From contig CAJXRP010000005.1 in NCBI GenBank assembly GCA_913060495.1, positions 124,001-188,000 of the forward strand: a DNA stretch of 64,000 nt, written 5' to 3'. Made by a program: the position numbers and the translations under genes. The notes beneath the pieces were generated by a model. That model saw only the letters and a list, made by a program, of their open reading frames with translations, had not been told where the DNA came from and made no database searches. Origin of the DNA: an uncultured Gammaproteobacteria bacterium (lineage in GTDB: Bacteria; Pseudomonadota; Gammaproteobacteria; Pseudomonadales; Pseudohongiellaceae). This document shows positions 8,158 through 16,974 of the stretch, one piece after another (within the stretch, counting starts at the first letter, position 1; each line of letters begins with the position of its first letter).

Positions 8158-9693
8158 ATGTCAGATAAAGATGTCGACAAGATTGACCCAGTTAATTTTG
8201 ACCACAATGATAACTCAGTATTTTTGAATCAGGCCGCTACACAAGAAGTCGAGAAGCCTGCGCCTTGGATTTGGTTTGGTCTGGGTGGTCTGTTGCTGCT
8301 TGCTCTATTGGTCATCTTTGTTTTGCCCTCGATTGTTACCGAATACGAATTGCCCCTAGAGCGGCGAGTCGATTTGGCGGATACCCCTGTTGCTGAAACT
8401 GTGGTCAATACTGCAAATGCAATCTCTCCTTTCGAAGAAGCGCAACGTGCCTTGCAGCGAAAGGAGGCACAAGATGTGCTTGCTGAATTATTAGTTTCTC
8501 AAGCCGAATTAGATGAGCTGGACATAGCTGCTTGGGGTCAACAAGACTACGAGGCCTCTTTGGAGCAGGCTAGTATTGGCGATGAATACTATCGGGCACA
8601 AGACTTTATATTGGCCCGCGAGTCCTACGAGAACGGTCGCGAGGGTTTGCGGAGTTTAATCGAATCGGTTCCTTCGGTCCTAGAACAGACATTGATAGAA
8701 GCAGAGCGTGCGCTGAACAACCTAGACTCAACAGAGGCGCTTACAAAATATAATCTAGCACTGCTACTCGATCCGGAAAGCGAGTTGGCGCAGATAGGCG
8801 AGCAACGCGCGCTAACCTTGGATGAGGTAACTGCGCTATTGAGTGCGGCTGATGACTTAGTCGAGGATGATCAGCTGCAGCAGGCGTTAGCGACTTACAA
8901 CGAAGTGTTAGAGCTCGATAGCTATAATGAAGATGCTGCTGAAAAAGTCTCTGTAGTTTCCTTACTCATTACCGAAAATGAATTTTCCGAAATAATGTCT
9001 AGTGGCTATATGTTGCTGCAAGCTGGTGAGCCTGAACAGGCGATAGCCGCATTTCAGAGAGCCTCGCGACTTGGTATCAAGCAAGATGAAGCGCAGGCAG
9101 CAATCATCCAAACTGAAAATGAGATTGCAAATACTGAAATCACTAGATTGAGCGGGCTGATTGCAACGGCGGAGCAGAACGAGCAATGGCAAGAGGCAGT
9201 CGATCAATATGACAATGTTCTCGCCGTTGATAGCAACCTATTATTTGCTATCAACGGTCGCGACTATGCAGATAAGCGAGCGACATTAGATCGTTTGTTG
9301 GTAGAGGCGATAGATAACCCTGAGCGATTTTCTGAGAATGAGGTCTTCGAAGAGACGCGTATTTCCTACTTCATCGGTAGGGATATTGAAAACCCAGGTC
9401 CTAGGTTGGCTAAACAGTTAGATGAATTGGAAGCGTTCTTGGAATATTCGCTTGTGCCAATAGACATCGCCTTTCGCTCTGACAATCAGACTGAAGTCAC
9501 ACTGTTAAGAATAGAAAATTTAGGGATATTCGAGCAAACATCTCTTTCCTTAAAACCAGGCCGTTATGTAGCTGTAGGAAAACGCAGCGGTTACAGAGAA
9601 GTGCGTGAAGAGTTTACGGTAGGCTTTGGCCTCACTCCCGAGACTGTCATCGTTCAATGCGATGAGCCCATCGTTTCTTCAAGCAGGCGATGA
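8158..9693 (+). CDS. membrane-anchored TPR protein with PEGA-like end
   Basis: This 511-residue protein has a cytoplasmic N-terminus of about 37 residues, one membrane helix (WIWFGLGGLLLLALLVIFVL, about 39-58) and a long periplasmic part. Helical repeats typical of TPRs cover about residues 130-370 (for example ALATYNEVLELDSYNEDAAE and EQAIAAFQRASRLG). The last 75 residues form a beta-rich segment, LSLKPGRYVAVGKRSGYREV, the usual pattern of a PEGA-type domain. The neighbour downstream has four clear PEGA units and the same topology, so the two probably share a partner in the periplasm. Confidence 0.78.
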   Translation: MSDKDVDKIDPVNFDHNDNSVFLNQAATQEVEKPAPWIWFGLGGLLLLALLVIFVLPSIVTEYELPLERRVDLADTPVAETVVNTANAISPFEEAQRALQRKEAQDVLAELLVSQAELDELDIAAWGQQDYEASLEQASIGDEYYRAQDFILARESYENGREGLRSLIESVPSVLEQTLIEAERALNNLDSTEALTKYNLALLLDPESELAQIGEQRALTLDEVTALLSAADDLVEDDQLQQALATYNEVLELDSYNEDAAEKVSVVSLLITENEFSEIMSSGYMLLQAGEPEQAIAAFQRASRLGIKQDEAQAAIIQTENEIANTEITRLSGLIATAEQNEQWQEAVDQYDNVLAVDSNLLFAINGRDYADKRATLDRLLVEAIDNPERFSENEVFEETRISYFIGRDIENPGPRLAKQLDELEAFLEYSLVPIDIAFRSDNQTEVTLLRIENLGIFEQTSLSLKPGRYVAVGKRSGYREVREEFTVGFGLTPETVIVQCDEPIVSSSRR

Positions 9694-9696
9694 TTG

Positions 9697-11775
9697 ATGA
9701 GCAACAATGACGAAATAAAAGATATAAATGGGGCAACTGACCCTATCACGCCAATAGACTTCACTCCACACAGTGAAGAGACTCAAACCTTTTCCTATAA
9801 ATTTAGATGGCTACACATAGTGGTAGTTAGCTTTCTACTGGTGTCGATGACGACGGGATGGTTTGTGCTAACTGCCCGATCTGTATTCGTTGAGGTAGAA
9901 CCTATCACTGCGCAAATGAGTATTGATACTGGCACAAGCATCAAATTGGGTCAGCGCTATCTGATGCGCACAGGTTCGTATCAGCTTACGCTACAAAATG
10001 ACGGCTATCACGATATGACTACCCGTCTAATAGTTGGCGAAGAACAATCACAAACCCATCCATTCGTGATGCGCAAACTTCCAGGGATAGTCAGCTTCGA
10101 TAGTGCCACTATCGCTGAGGCTAGAGTAAGAATCGATAGTGTTGATATCGGGCAAACACCTCTAATGAATGTAGAAGTAGAACCTGGCGAACATCAGCTA
10201 TCAATTTCCAAAGACAGATATCTCGATTTTGGCGAGACAATTACTATTGAGGGCCGGTCGGTTGAGCAGAGTTATTCAGCAAGCTTAGAACCGGCATGGG
10301 CGACAGTAAGTTTGACTACCACACCAAGCGGAGCGGATGTATTGGTGGACGGAGAGCTTGTTGGCACTACTCCGATAAATGCTGAAATAATCCAGGGACA
10401 GCGTGACCTTGTACTAAAACTTGCAGGCCACAAGGCGTGGCAGGAAGAATTCGACATTCTGGCTGGAGAAGATTTTTCTGTGGCGTTGATTGAGTTAGAG
10501 CCTGCCGATGGATTGTTGTTCATCCAGTCGAACCCCACTGCCGCAAGCGTAACAATCGGAGGTGAATTCAAGGGCCTCACTCCCCTAGAAGTCGCGCTAC
10601 CTCCAGGTCAGAGTCATGAATTGACCTTCTTCAAGAACGGTTACAACTCAAATTCGCTCTCGATTCAGACTGAAGCCAACGAAGAGCGAGAGCTCAATAT
10701 TGATTTGGAGCCAATCTTGATGACCGTCAGCGTTATGGCTCAACCGGAAGGAGCAGAGCTTTATGTTGATGGCGAATTCAGAGGAGCAGCAAATCAAACT
10801 ATTGAGTTGATGGCGGCGAGTCAGCAGATCGAAATTCGTAAGGCAGGTTTCATACCCTATTCAACCGAATTTACTTCCCGTCCTGGCTTGGAACAAGTAA
10901 TCAATGTTTCTCTTAAGTCTCTCGAGCAGGCACGCTTAGAACAGATTAAGCCGGTAATCGTGTCTGCGGCTGGACAGACCCTCAAATTATTCTATCCCGG
11001 CGCATTCACTATGGGTGCCTCACGACGGGAAGCAGGTAGAAGGCCGAATGAGAATCTGCGGGATATCAAGTTAGAAAGACCTTTCTATTTGAGTAATCGA
11101 GAGGTCACTAATGCTGAATTCAGATTGTTCAACGAGGAACATAGCTCCGGAACCCTAGAGGGGCTAACCCTCGATAATCAGGCACAACCCGTTGTTAGGA
11201 TCACTTGGACGCAGGCAGCACTGTTCTGTAATTGGCTGAGTGATCAAGAATCACTGCCGCGCTTTTACGAGGTTGCAGGCGAAGACGTAGTTGGCTTCAA
11301 TGCCGAAGCTACCGGCTATCGTCTACCTTCCGAGGCGGAGTGGTCTTGGGCCGCTAGGACAGACGGGAGCGGAAATCAGCTTAAATACTCCTGGGGAGAG
11401 ATGCTGCCTCCGCCAGAAAATTCTGGGAATTTCGCAGACGTGACTGCGCAGTCCTATCTTGGACAAATAATGTTTAACTATAACGATGGCTATCTGGCTA
11501 CTGCGCCGGTTGCGACATTCGAAGCGAATCAATACGAGCTCTATGATATGTCGGGTAATGTATCAGAGTGGGTGCATGATTTTTATGGAGCAGTGGGCTC
11601 TGCCGGTGGAGTAGAGGTCGATCCGCTCGGTCCTAGTGAAGGTCAGTTTCATACGATTAGAGGGTCTAGTTGGGCGCACGGCTCGGTAACTGAATTACGT
11701 TTGTCGTTTCGCGATTTTGGTGAGGAAGCACGCGACGATGTTGGTTTTCGAATAGCACGTTATTTGGAGGAATAG
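9697..11775 (+). CDS. PEGA-repeat membrane protein with FGE/SUMF1-fold domain
   Basis: The 692-residue protein has one membrane helix (about 38-58), four consecutive PEGA-type beta units (about 130-415; for example PSGADVLVDGELVGTTP and PEGAELYVDGEFRG) and a C-terminal formylglycine-generating-enzyme fold (about 430-692). The FGE fold is shown by FTMGASRREAG, REVTNAEFRLF, YRLPSEAEWSWAAR, DMSGNVSEWVHDFYG and IRGSSWAHG. The Cys pair used by true FGE for copper binding is absent from IRGSSWAHGSVTELRLSFRD. The fold is therefore probably structural or ligand-binding. A TTG at 9694 directly follows the previous stop; the ATG at 9697 is the likelier start. The domain sits in the periplasm. Confidence 0.85.
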   Translation: MSNNDEIKDINGATDPITPIDFTPHSEETQTFSYKFRWLHIVVVSFLLVSMTTGWFVLTARSVFVEVEPITAQMSIDTGTSIKLGQRYLMRTGSYQLTLQNDGYHDMTTRLIVGEEQSQTHPFVMRKLPGIVSFDSATIAEARVRIDSVDIGQTPLMNVEVEPGEHQLSISKDRYLDFGETITIEGRSVEQSYSASLEPAWATVSLTTTPSGADVLVDGELVGTTPINAEIIQGQRDLVLKLAGHKAWQEEFDILAGEDFSVALIELEPADGLLFIQSNPTAASVTIGGEFKGLTPLEVALPPGQSHELTFFKNGYNSNSLSIQTEANEERELNIDLEPILMTVSVMAQPEGAELYVDGEFRGAANQTIELMAASQQIEIRKAGFIPYSTEFTSRPGLEQVINVSLKSLEQARLEQIKPVIVSAAGQTLKLFYPGAFTMGASRREAGRRPNENLRDIKLERPFYLSNREVTNAEFRLFNEEHSSGTLEGLTLDNQAQPVVRITWTQAALFCNWLSDQESLPRFYEVAGEDVVGFNAEATGYRLPSEAEWSWAARTDGSGNQLKYSWGEMLPPPENSGNFADVTAQSYLGQIMFNYNDGYLATAPVATFEANQYELYDMSGNVSEWVHDFYGAVGSAGGVEVDPLGPSEGQFHTIRGSSWAHGSVTELRLSFRDFGEEARDDVGFRIARYLEE

Positions 11776-11779
11776 AACA

Positions 11780-12040
11780 ATGCGTAAACTACTTTTGTTT
11801 GCACTGTTAAGTTTCTGTCAAGTCGCAGGCGCGGCAGAGAACGATCCACCTGCACAAGATTCAGGTCAGCAGGAGGCTAATCAGAGCGAACCGGGCTTTA
11901 GCCAAGACGCTCAAGATGACAGCGACTTAATAGCCGCCGAAATTATAGATACAAACGAGGATGAAGAATCGTCGGTACGTTTTATTCCCACCGAGGAAAT
12001 TTCACAGGACTTCGGCGTTTCGTTTCCCGTCGATATTTAG
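11780..12040 (+). CDS. small acidic exported protein
   Basis: The 86-residue product has a Sec signal peptide (MRKLLLFALLSFCQVAGAAE). The mature part, about 66 residues, is very acidic and Gln/Asp/Glu-rich, with no recognised domain. A strong GGAGG site precedes the ATG, and the gene begins five bases after the PEGA/FGE gene, inside the operon. It could be a small periplasmic subunit or linker; no function can be assigned. Confidence 0.7.
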   Translation: MRKLLLFALLSFCQVAGAAENDPPAQDSGQQEANQSEPGFSQDAQDDSDLIAAEIIDTNEDEESSVRFIPTEEISQDFGVSFPVDI

Positions 12041-12070
12041 ATCCCAGAGAAGGAAAGTTAAGGACTCAGT

Positions 12071-12883
12071 ATGAAGCAAAGGTTGTTATCGGAAGCACTC
12101 TATCAAATCGCTGCACTAATTATTGCAGTTATCGTTGTTCATGCAGCGTATGTCGCTGTGATTCGGCCTAATGCAGATCTGATACAACAACAGCAAAATG
12201 TTTTGCAGGAAACAGATCCTAATTTTGTTCCAGAACGTTCGATCTATATTATCTTGCGAGATTTCGAGCAAGAGACATGCATAATTTTGTTGCTCTGGGC
12301 TCTCTCGATGATTGGCATGAAGGTGCAGCAGACACTGCGGGAGAGGGCGCTACTAGAGCGAACTCTGATAAATATATCTGATGGGATGAGTATATTGCCT
12401 GAAGATGCGCGCAATTTTGCGCGCACATTACAGGCATTGCCGGAAAGAGAGCGTCAATATCTCTTGCCGAGAGCACTGCTCGCTGGCTTACATAGATTTC
12501 AATCCACTAAAAATATTCAAGACGTTGCGACTACTATTAAGGTCGCTTGTGAAACTGAAGCAGACCGAATGGAAACAGAATTGACGATTGTTCGTTATAT
12601 CGCTTGGGCGATTCCTTCGATTGGATTCCTTGGCACAGTTCGCGGTATTGGCACGGCATTGGGCCAGGCATATCAGGCTGTGAGTGGTGACATAGTGGGC
12701 GTTACTACGAGTTTGGGCGTGGCGTTTAATTCAACCTTTGTTGCGCTGGTTGTAAGTATTCTATTGATGTTCGTTCTTCACCAATTGCAACTGATTCAAG
12801 ACAGGCTGGTGTTGGATTGTCAGAACTACTGTGATGACAACATGCTGAGATATCTACAAGTGCCAGTAAGAGATGCTGACTAA
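12071..12883 (+). CDS. MotA/TolQ/ExbB-family proton-channel homologue
   Basis: MotA, TolQ and ExbB form pentameric inner-membrane channels that turn proton flow into mechanical work. This 270-residue protein has four hydrophobic helices at about 13-31, 68-83, 173-192 and 212-237, with a cytoplasmic loop of about 85 residues between helices 2 and 3. The family signature is clear: AIPSIGFLGTVRGIGTAL (180-197) and the last helix TSLGVAFNSTFVALVVSIL. Thr222 falls where the family's channel-lining Thr is expected. An AAGGA site precedes the ATG and its stop overlaps the next ATG. No separate ExbD/TolR/MotB gene is nearby; the two VWA proteins downstream carry an ExbD-like helix and probably fill that role. 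Confidence 0.88.
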   Translation: MKQRLLSEALYQIAALIIAVIVVHAAYVAVIRPNADLIQQQQNVLQETDPNFVPERSIYIILRDFEQETCIILLLWALSMIGMKVQQTLRERALLERTLINISDGMSILPEDARNFARTLQALPERERQYLLPRALLAGLHRFQSTKNIQDVATTIKVACETEADRMETELTIVRYIAWAIPSIGFLGTVRGIGTALGQAYQAVSGDIVGVTTSLGVAFNSTFVALVVSILLMFVLHQLQLIQDRLVLDCQNYCDDNMLRYLQVPVRDAD

Positions 12884-14175
12884 TGAGTTTGAAAGTTATC
12901 GAGCTAAACGATAACGCCTTACGTGTGGGCGATGATTCCGGAATTCTTATTGAAAGCCCGGGCTTTGCGCTTGCGGTTGATAAACAGCTGCAGTTGGGAG
13001 ATGTTGCCAAACAACAAGCACGAATACAGCCAACCCATAGTTATAACAAATACCTACATGAATTGAGTCTAGATCCGATAAGTCATGCGGTCGGAGTTCG
13101 TCACTTTGCTGATATCGCATACGCACATCTATTACATCTAGCAGAAGAAGCCGGCATTGATTCGGATGTAATTTTTGCAGTGCCCGGCAATTTCACTAGG
13201 CAGCAGTTAGCCATTATATTGGGCCTCGCAAAGCAGAGCCCCTTTCAGGCCATTGGAATGGTAGATTCGGCGCTTGCTGCCGCACATTCTGCAGCTCATG
13301 CAGGGCCTCTCATCTATGCCGAGATGCAATTACATCAAGTAGTGTTAACGAAAATTGTTGCAGGTCGAGATAGTCTGCAGCGCGAATCGGTTATCCAAGT
13401 TCCGGGTGTAGGTAGTCAAAACTTCATGGACTTGATGATGCAATTAACGACAGGCCTGTTCATTGAACAGTGCCGATTTAATCCACAGCATGATGCAGAA
13501 TCCGAACAACAACTCTACAACGCGTTGCCGCTTTGGTTAAAGCAGGAAGGGAAAGGCCAGGATAGTCTAGTACTCGAACTGACAGCTAACACTGCGGTAC
13601 ACACAGCGAAGATGCCCCTAGAAAGTTTGATCAACAATCTTTCTAGGCACTATAAAAGTATCGGTCAGCAAGTCGCTGCGTTAGCGGTGGGGGGAGATAG
13701 CAAACTTCTCTTGAGTTCCGACTTTGCAGACCTTCCAGGGTTTCGATCGTTTCTGGGAGAGACTATTGAATTGGAGTTGCTCCCAGCTGATGCAATTAGT
13801 AGGGCTGCAATTCTGAATCGAGATAGCATCGTAAGTAGTAGTGAGCAGATTCAATTAACCACTTCGCTGCCCAGGGCCACGAGCTCGACGAACGGGGGAG
13901 GTGAATCGAAGCCTCTTGGGGTAGCGCCTGAGCAGGGAAAAGCGACGCATGTATTGATCGGAAGTACTGCGATGCCGTTGGCAGAGGCGAATTTGCCAGA
14001 GCTGCTTGGGCGTATAGAGAAGCACGAAAACGGGTTCTACTTAAATAGTGGTCAGCAAGAATTTCTATTGAATAAGGAAAAAGTGTCAGGCAGGCATGAG
14101 CTTAGTCTCGGTGACCTGATTCAATCTAGTGAAGGTGGTGAGACGATTCGACTCATACAGGTAAGCGATGTCTAG
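12883..14175 (+). CDS. actin/Hsp70-fold (ASKHA-like) protein with FHA-like C-terminal domain
   Basis: The 430-residue protein has no signal peptide or membrane helix and is probably cytoplasmic. Residues 1-320 look like a diverged ASKHA ATPase: VIFAVPGNFTRQQLAIILGLA and AIGMVDSALAAAHSAA match the Hsp70/actin connect region, and ALAVGGDSKLLL resembles the adenosine-binding glycine motif. The phosphate-1 loop is not obvious at the N-terminus, so ATP binding is uncertain. After a Ser/Gly-rich linker (about 325-350), residues 355-430 resemble a forkhead-associated or similar beta domain (HVLIGSTAMPL, then VSGRHELSLGDLI). Start and stop both overlap neighbours by one to eight bases, placing it firmly in the operon. 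Confidence 0.65.
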   Translation: MSLKVIELNDNALRVGDDSGILIESPGFALAVDKQLQLGDVAKQQARIQPTHSYNKYLHELSLDPISHAVGVRHFADIAYAHLLHLAEEAGIDSDVIFAVPGNFTRQQLAIILGLAKQSPFQAIGMVDSALAAAHSAAHAGPLIYAEMQLHQVVLTKIVAGRDSLQRESVIQVPGVGSQNFMDLMMQLTTGLFIEQCRFNPQHDAESEQQLYNALPLWLKQEGKGQDSLVLELTANTAVHTAKMPLESLINNLSRHYKSIGQQVAALAVGGDSKLLLSSDFADLPGFRSFLGETIELELLPADAISRAAILNRDSIVSSSEQIQLTTSLPRATSSTNGGGESKPLGVAPEQGKATHVLIGSTAMPLAEANLPELLGRIEKHENGFYLNSGQQEFLLNKEKVSGRHELSLGDLIQSSEGGETIRLIQVSDV

Positions 14176-15268
14176 CACTAAAGCACGGCGCAGAAACCTA
14201 AACCCCATCAGCCTGGCATTTTTGGATGTCATGTTTTGTGGATTTGGTGCTGTGATTTTGATTTTCTTAATTCTCGACCATAACAGCACTGTGACCACAT
14301 CGGAGCAGAGCCCTGATCTGGCTGCAGAGGTGAATTTGCTGCGCGAAGAGGTAAGGGAGGGCGAGTTGGGTCTGGTTGAACTGCGTAATACCTTCTCAGA
14401 CGTGAGTTTTGAAGTCGTTACCGCGGAGGGTTTGGCGGTTCAGATCCAAGAGCAATTACAAACGTTTTTGCAGGAATTGGCGGCTCTGGAAAACTCAAGT
14501 GTTGCTACCGAAGAAAGCATCGAACAATTGCGTTCAGACGTGGAATCCCTGGAGGAGGAGCTGTTGCGTCTGCAGGCGAGTGCCTTTGAACAGGAAGGTA
14601 ATAGCGTGCGGCAATTCCTAGGAGATGGGAATCGACAATATTTATCTGGTCTATTTTTGGGCGGTCAACGTATTTTAATACTAGTAGACAGCTCTGCGAG
14701 CATGCTGGACAGTACATTGGTGAATATTATTCGTACGCGCAATATGTCAGATGAGCGCAAGAAGCAGGCTCCGAAGTGGCAGCGAGTTGTTAAGACTGTA
14801 GATTGGATCAGTACGCAATTGCCGATCACGAGTCGTTACCAGATTTGGGAATTCAACGAAGATCTAGAATCGGTATTGGCCGGCCCGTTAGACAGCTGGC
14901 AGGAAGTGGCAGACAGAGACGGCCTTAACGCGGCGATCGAGAATGTTAAAGATATCGTGCCTGCGAATGGCACGAACATAGAACAAGTTTTTAGGGCCAT
15001 CGCAAACATGTCACCGAGGCCAGATAATGTTTTTCTGATCACAGATGGTTTACCGACACTAAGCGATCGAGGTTCGAACGATGCTTTGGTTACACCGGCA
15101 GAGCGTATAGAGCTCTACGAAGATGCCCTCGAAGAATTGCCTCGGGGTATACCTATCAACGTCGTATTGCTGCCCTTGGAAGGAGATCCAAGTGCCGCCG
15201 CTGCTTATTGGCAGCTTGCTCAATACACAAGTGGTTCTTTTATATCACCGTCTAAGGATTGGCCATGA
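14168..15268 (+). CDS. VWA protein with ExbD/TolR-like membrane helix (first of two)
   Basis: The 366-residue protein has a short basic N-terminus, a single membrane helix (about 14-36), a periplasmic coiled coil (about 50-140) and a von Willebrand A domain (about 165-366). The metal-ion site is intact: DSSAS at 174-178, the Thr in ANGTNIEQV and the Asp in FLITDGLPT. The helix begins SLAFLDVMFCGFGA, and Asp20 sits where ExbD and TolR carry their proton-translocating Asp (FIDVML or LLDVLL). The layout (N-terminal helix, coiled coil, periplasmic domain) is that of MotB or TolR with VWA in place of the peptidoglycan-binding domain. It overlaps its upstream neighbour by eight bases. Confidence 0.85.
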   Translation: MSSTKARRRNLNPISLAFLDVMFCGFGAVILIFLILDHNSTVTTSEQSPDLAAEVNLLREEVREGELGLVELRNTFSDVSFEVVTAEGLAVQIQEQLQTFLQELAALENSSVATEESIEQLRSDVESLEEELLRLQASAFEQEGNSVRQFLGDGNRQYLSGLFLGGQRILILVDSSASMLDSTLVNIIRTRNMSDERKKQAPKWQRVVKTVDWISTQLPITSRYQIWEFNEDLESVLAGPLDSWQEVADRDGLNAAIENVKDIVPANGTNIEQVFRAIANMSPRPDNVFLITDGLPTLSDRGSNDALVTPAERIELYEDALEELPRGIPINVVLLPLEGDPSAAAAYWQLAQYTSGSFISPSKDWP

Positions 15269-16266
15269 GACGCAAACGCGGCGAAACAGATTCTTTCTCA
15301 GTCTCTTTCCTAGACGTGGCTGCGTGTGGCTTCGGCGCCATGATTATCTTGTTGATGATTACGAAGTCTGGCGAGCCAGTTTCCATCGAATTTGTTGACG
15401 TGCCACCGGAAGGAGCAATTACTGAATTGCAGGAACAGCTGTTCGCTATTCGTGGAGAAACCACAATCTACAACCGTGACTTGAATGCCAAGCACGAGCA
15501 GCTCTCGGCTATGAAGGATCGTATCGCCAGACTGCAAAGAGATCTTGATGACGCAAAGGGTCGTTTTCAGACTTCAAACCAGTTATCGACTGAGATCACC
15601 GACGAGATGGGTCGCCTTGCCATAGCACAGCAAAGCATGACTGAAGAGATGCAGCGCCTGCTCGCGAATAGCACTGCGCCGGAGAACAATGCGATAGGCG
15701 GGGTACCGGTTGATAGTGAATACATTATCTTTGTGATCGATACCTCGGGCAGTATGTACAACTATGGCTGGAACAAGATGTTGGGGGTCATTGATGACAC
15801 CCTAAATGTCTATCCCGAGGTTAAGGGAATTCAGGTCATGAACGACATGGGCGACTACATGTTTAGCTCCTATAGCGGAGATTGGATACCTGACACTCCG
15901 AGTAGCCGTACGCGAATTATCTCCACGTTGCGAACGTGGAACCCGTTCAGCAATAGTAGCCCTGTGGAAGGAGTGACACGCGCCATAAACACCTTTTATG
16001 CGCCGGATAAAAAAATTAGTATCTATGTAATAGGTGATGATTTTCAGCCTGGTGGGTCTATTCAGGACGTACTACAGACTATTGATCGCATTAACGTAGA
16101 AGATGAGAACGGGGATAGGCTAGTGCGCATCCACGGTATAGGCCTACCAATCATTTTTTCAAATGCACCCCGCTACCAGCAGAGCGTTTATCGTTATTCG
16201 ACTCTAATGCGCGAGATGACGCAGCGAAATGGTGGTACATTCGTAGGTCTGAATGATTTTCAGTGA
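15265..16266 (+). CDS. VWA protein with ExbD/TolR-like membrane helix (second of two)
   Basis: The 333-residue protein is built like its neighbour: basic start, one membrane helix (about 11-32), coiled coil (about 50-125) and a VWA domain with DTSGS at 159-163. The second half of the metal site is weaker than in the first copy (VIGDDFQPGG instead of an obvious TDG). The helix motif SVSFLDVAACGFGA repeats that of the first copy, again with an Asp (residue 17) near its start. Sequence outside this motif differs a good deal, so the two are old paralogues that may form a heterodimer. The ATG at 15265 overlaps the previous stop (ATGA); a TTG at 15259 is less likely. Confidence 0.85.
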   Translation: MRRKRGETDSFSVSFLDVAACGFGAMIILLMITKSGEPVSIEFVDVPPEGAITELQEQLFAIRGETTIYNRDLNAKHEQLSAMKDRIARLQRDLDDAKGRFQTSNQLSTEITDEMGRLAIAQQSMTEEMQRLLANSTAPENNAIGGVPVDSEYIIFVIDTSGSMYNYGWNKMLGVIDDTLNVYPEVKGIQVMNDMGDYMFSSYSGDWIPDTPSSRTRIISTLRTWNPFSNSSPVEGVTRAINTFYAPDKKISIYVIGDDFQPGGSIQDVLQTIDRINVEDENGDRLVRIHGIGLPIIFSNAPRYQQSVYRYSTLMREMTQRNGGTFVGLNDFQ

Positions 16267-16304
16267 TCGGGCGGCGATAGGAGCCGAAAAGAACAAGGTA
16301 AATA

Positions 16305-16931
16305 ATGCGTAAAGTGAGTAGATTGATGACGGTTAGGGCGAGAACAGTGCTGATGCTTATAGCAGGGCTTTTTCTGTCTGCTTGTGGCGTGAGTAATGTA
16401 GTTATTGAGGGTAGCTTTCCGACGCCAAATATTAATAAATTGCCCCTCACTGTGGCTGTTTACTATGATCCGTCACTCGTGGAATTCGCCTATATTGAAT
16501 ACTCTGAAACGGGCAATGAAGAATATAATATTTCCAGTGGGCAATCCCATATTGAACTTTTCAGCGCGGTTTTACCCGCCATGTTTGATTCGGTGGTGAT
16601 AGTCAATTCGATCGAAGAGGCGGAGACAATGGGTGTCGATGCGATATTCGCTCCATTCATAGAAGAATTCCAACTGGCCCTGCCAGCTAAGACCAAGCTT
16701 GATGTCTATGAAATTTGGATTAAGTACAATATGCGATTGATGACGGCAGAGGGCGACTACATCGCAGACTGGGTGCTGACATCCTATGGTAAAACTCCGA
16801 CGGAGTCGTTACGTTCGGCAGAGGCAGCAATCAATGCAGCGGCGGTAGTTGCACTTCGAGACTTGGCTTCGAGTTTTTCTCTAAGCTTCACGCAGGTCCC
16901 AGAAGTTAGAGATTGGTTGGACACCCTGTAA
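16305..16931 (+). CDS. operon lipoprotein
   Basis: The 208-residue protein has a lipoprotein signal with lipobox LSAC (Cys at about 27). The mature part is alpha/beta (LPLTVAVYYDPSLVEFAY, GVDAIFAPFIEEFQLALP, YNMRLMTAEGDYIADW). It resembles the general shape of small outer-membrane assembly lipoproteins, but no named family was recognised. It lies 38 bases after the second VWA gene, in the same direction, and ahead of another lipoprotein gene. Confidence 0.75.
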   Translation: MRKVSRLMTVRARTVLMLIAGLFLSACGVSNVVIEGSFPTPNINKLPLTVAVYYDPSLVEFAYIEYSETGNEEYNISSGQSHIELFSAVLPAMFDSVVIVNSIEEAETMGVDAIFAPFIEEFQLALPAKTKLDVYEIWIKYNMRLMTAEGDYIADWVLTSYGKTPTESLRSAEAAINAAAVVALRDLASSFSLSFTQVPEVRDWLDTL

Positions 16932-16974
16932 TGAGAAAAGAGTCGTACTTGAGACGATTGGCACGAGGACAATT

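Noticed and set aside
9697-11775. A working formylglycine-generating enzyme
   Set aside because: The copper-binding Cys pair is absent and no sulfatase gene is near.
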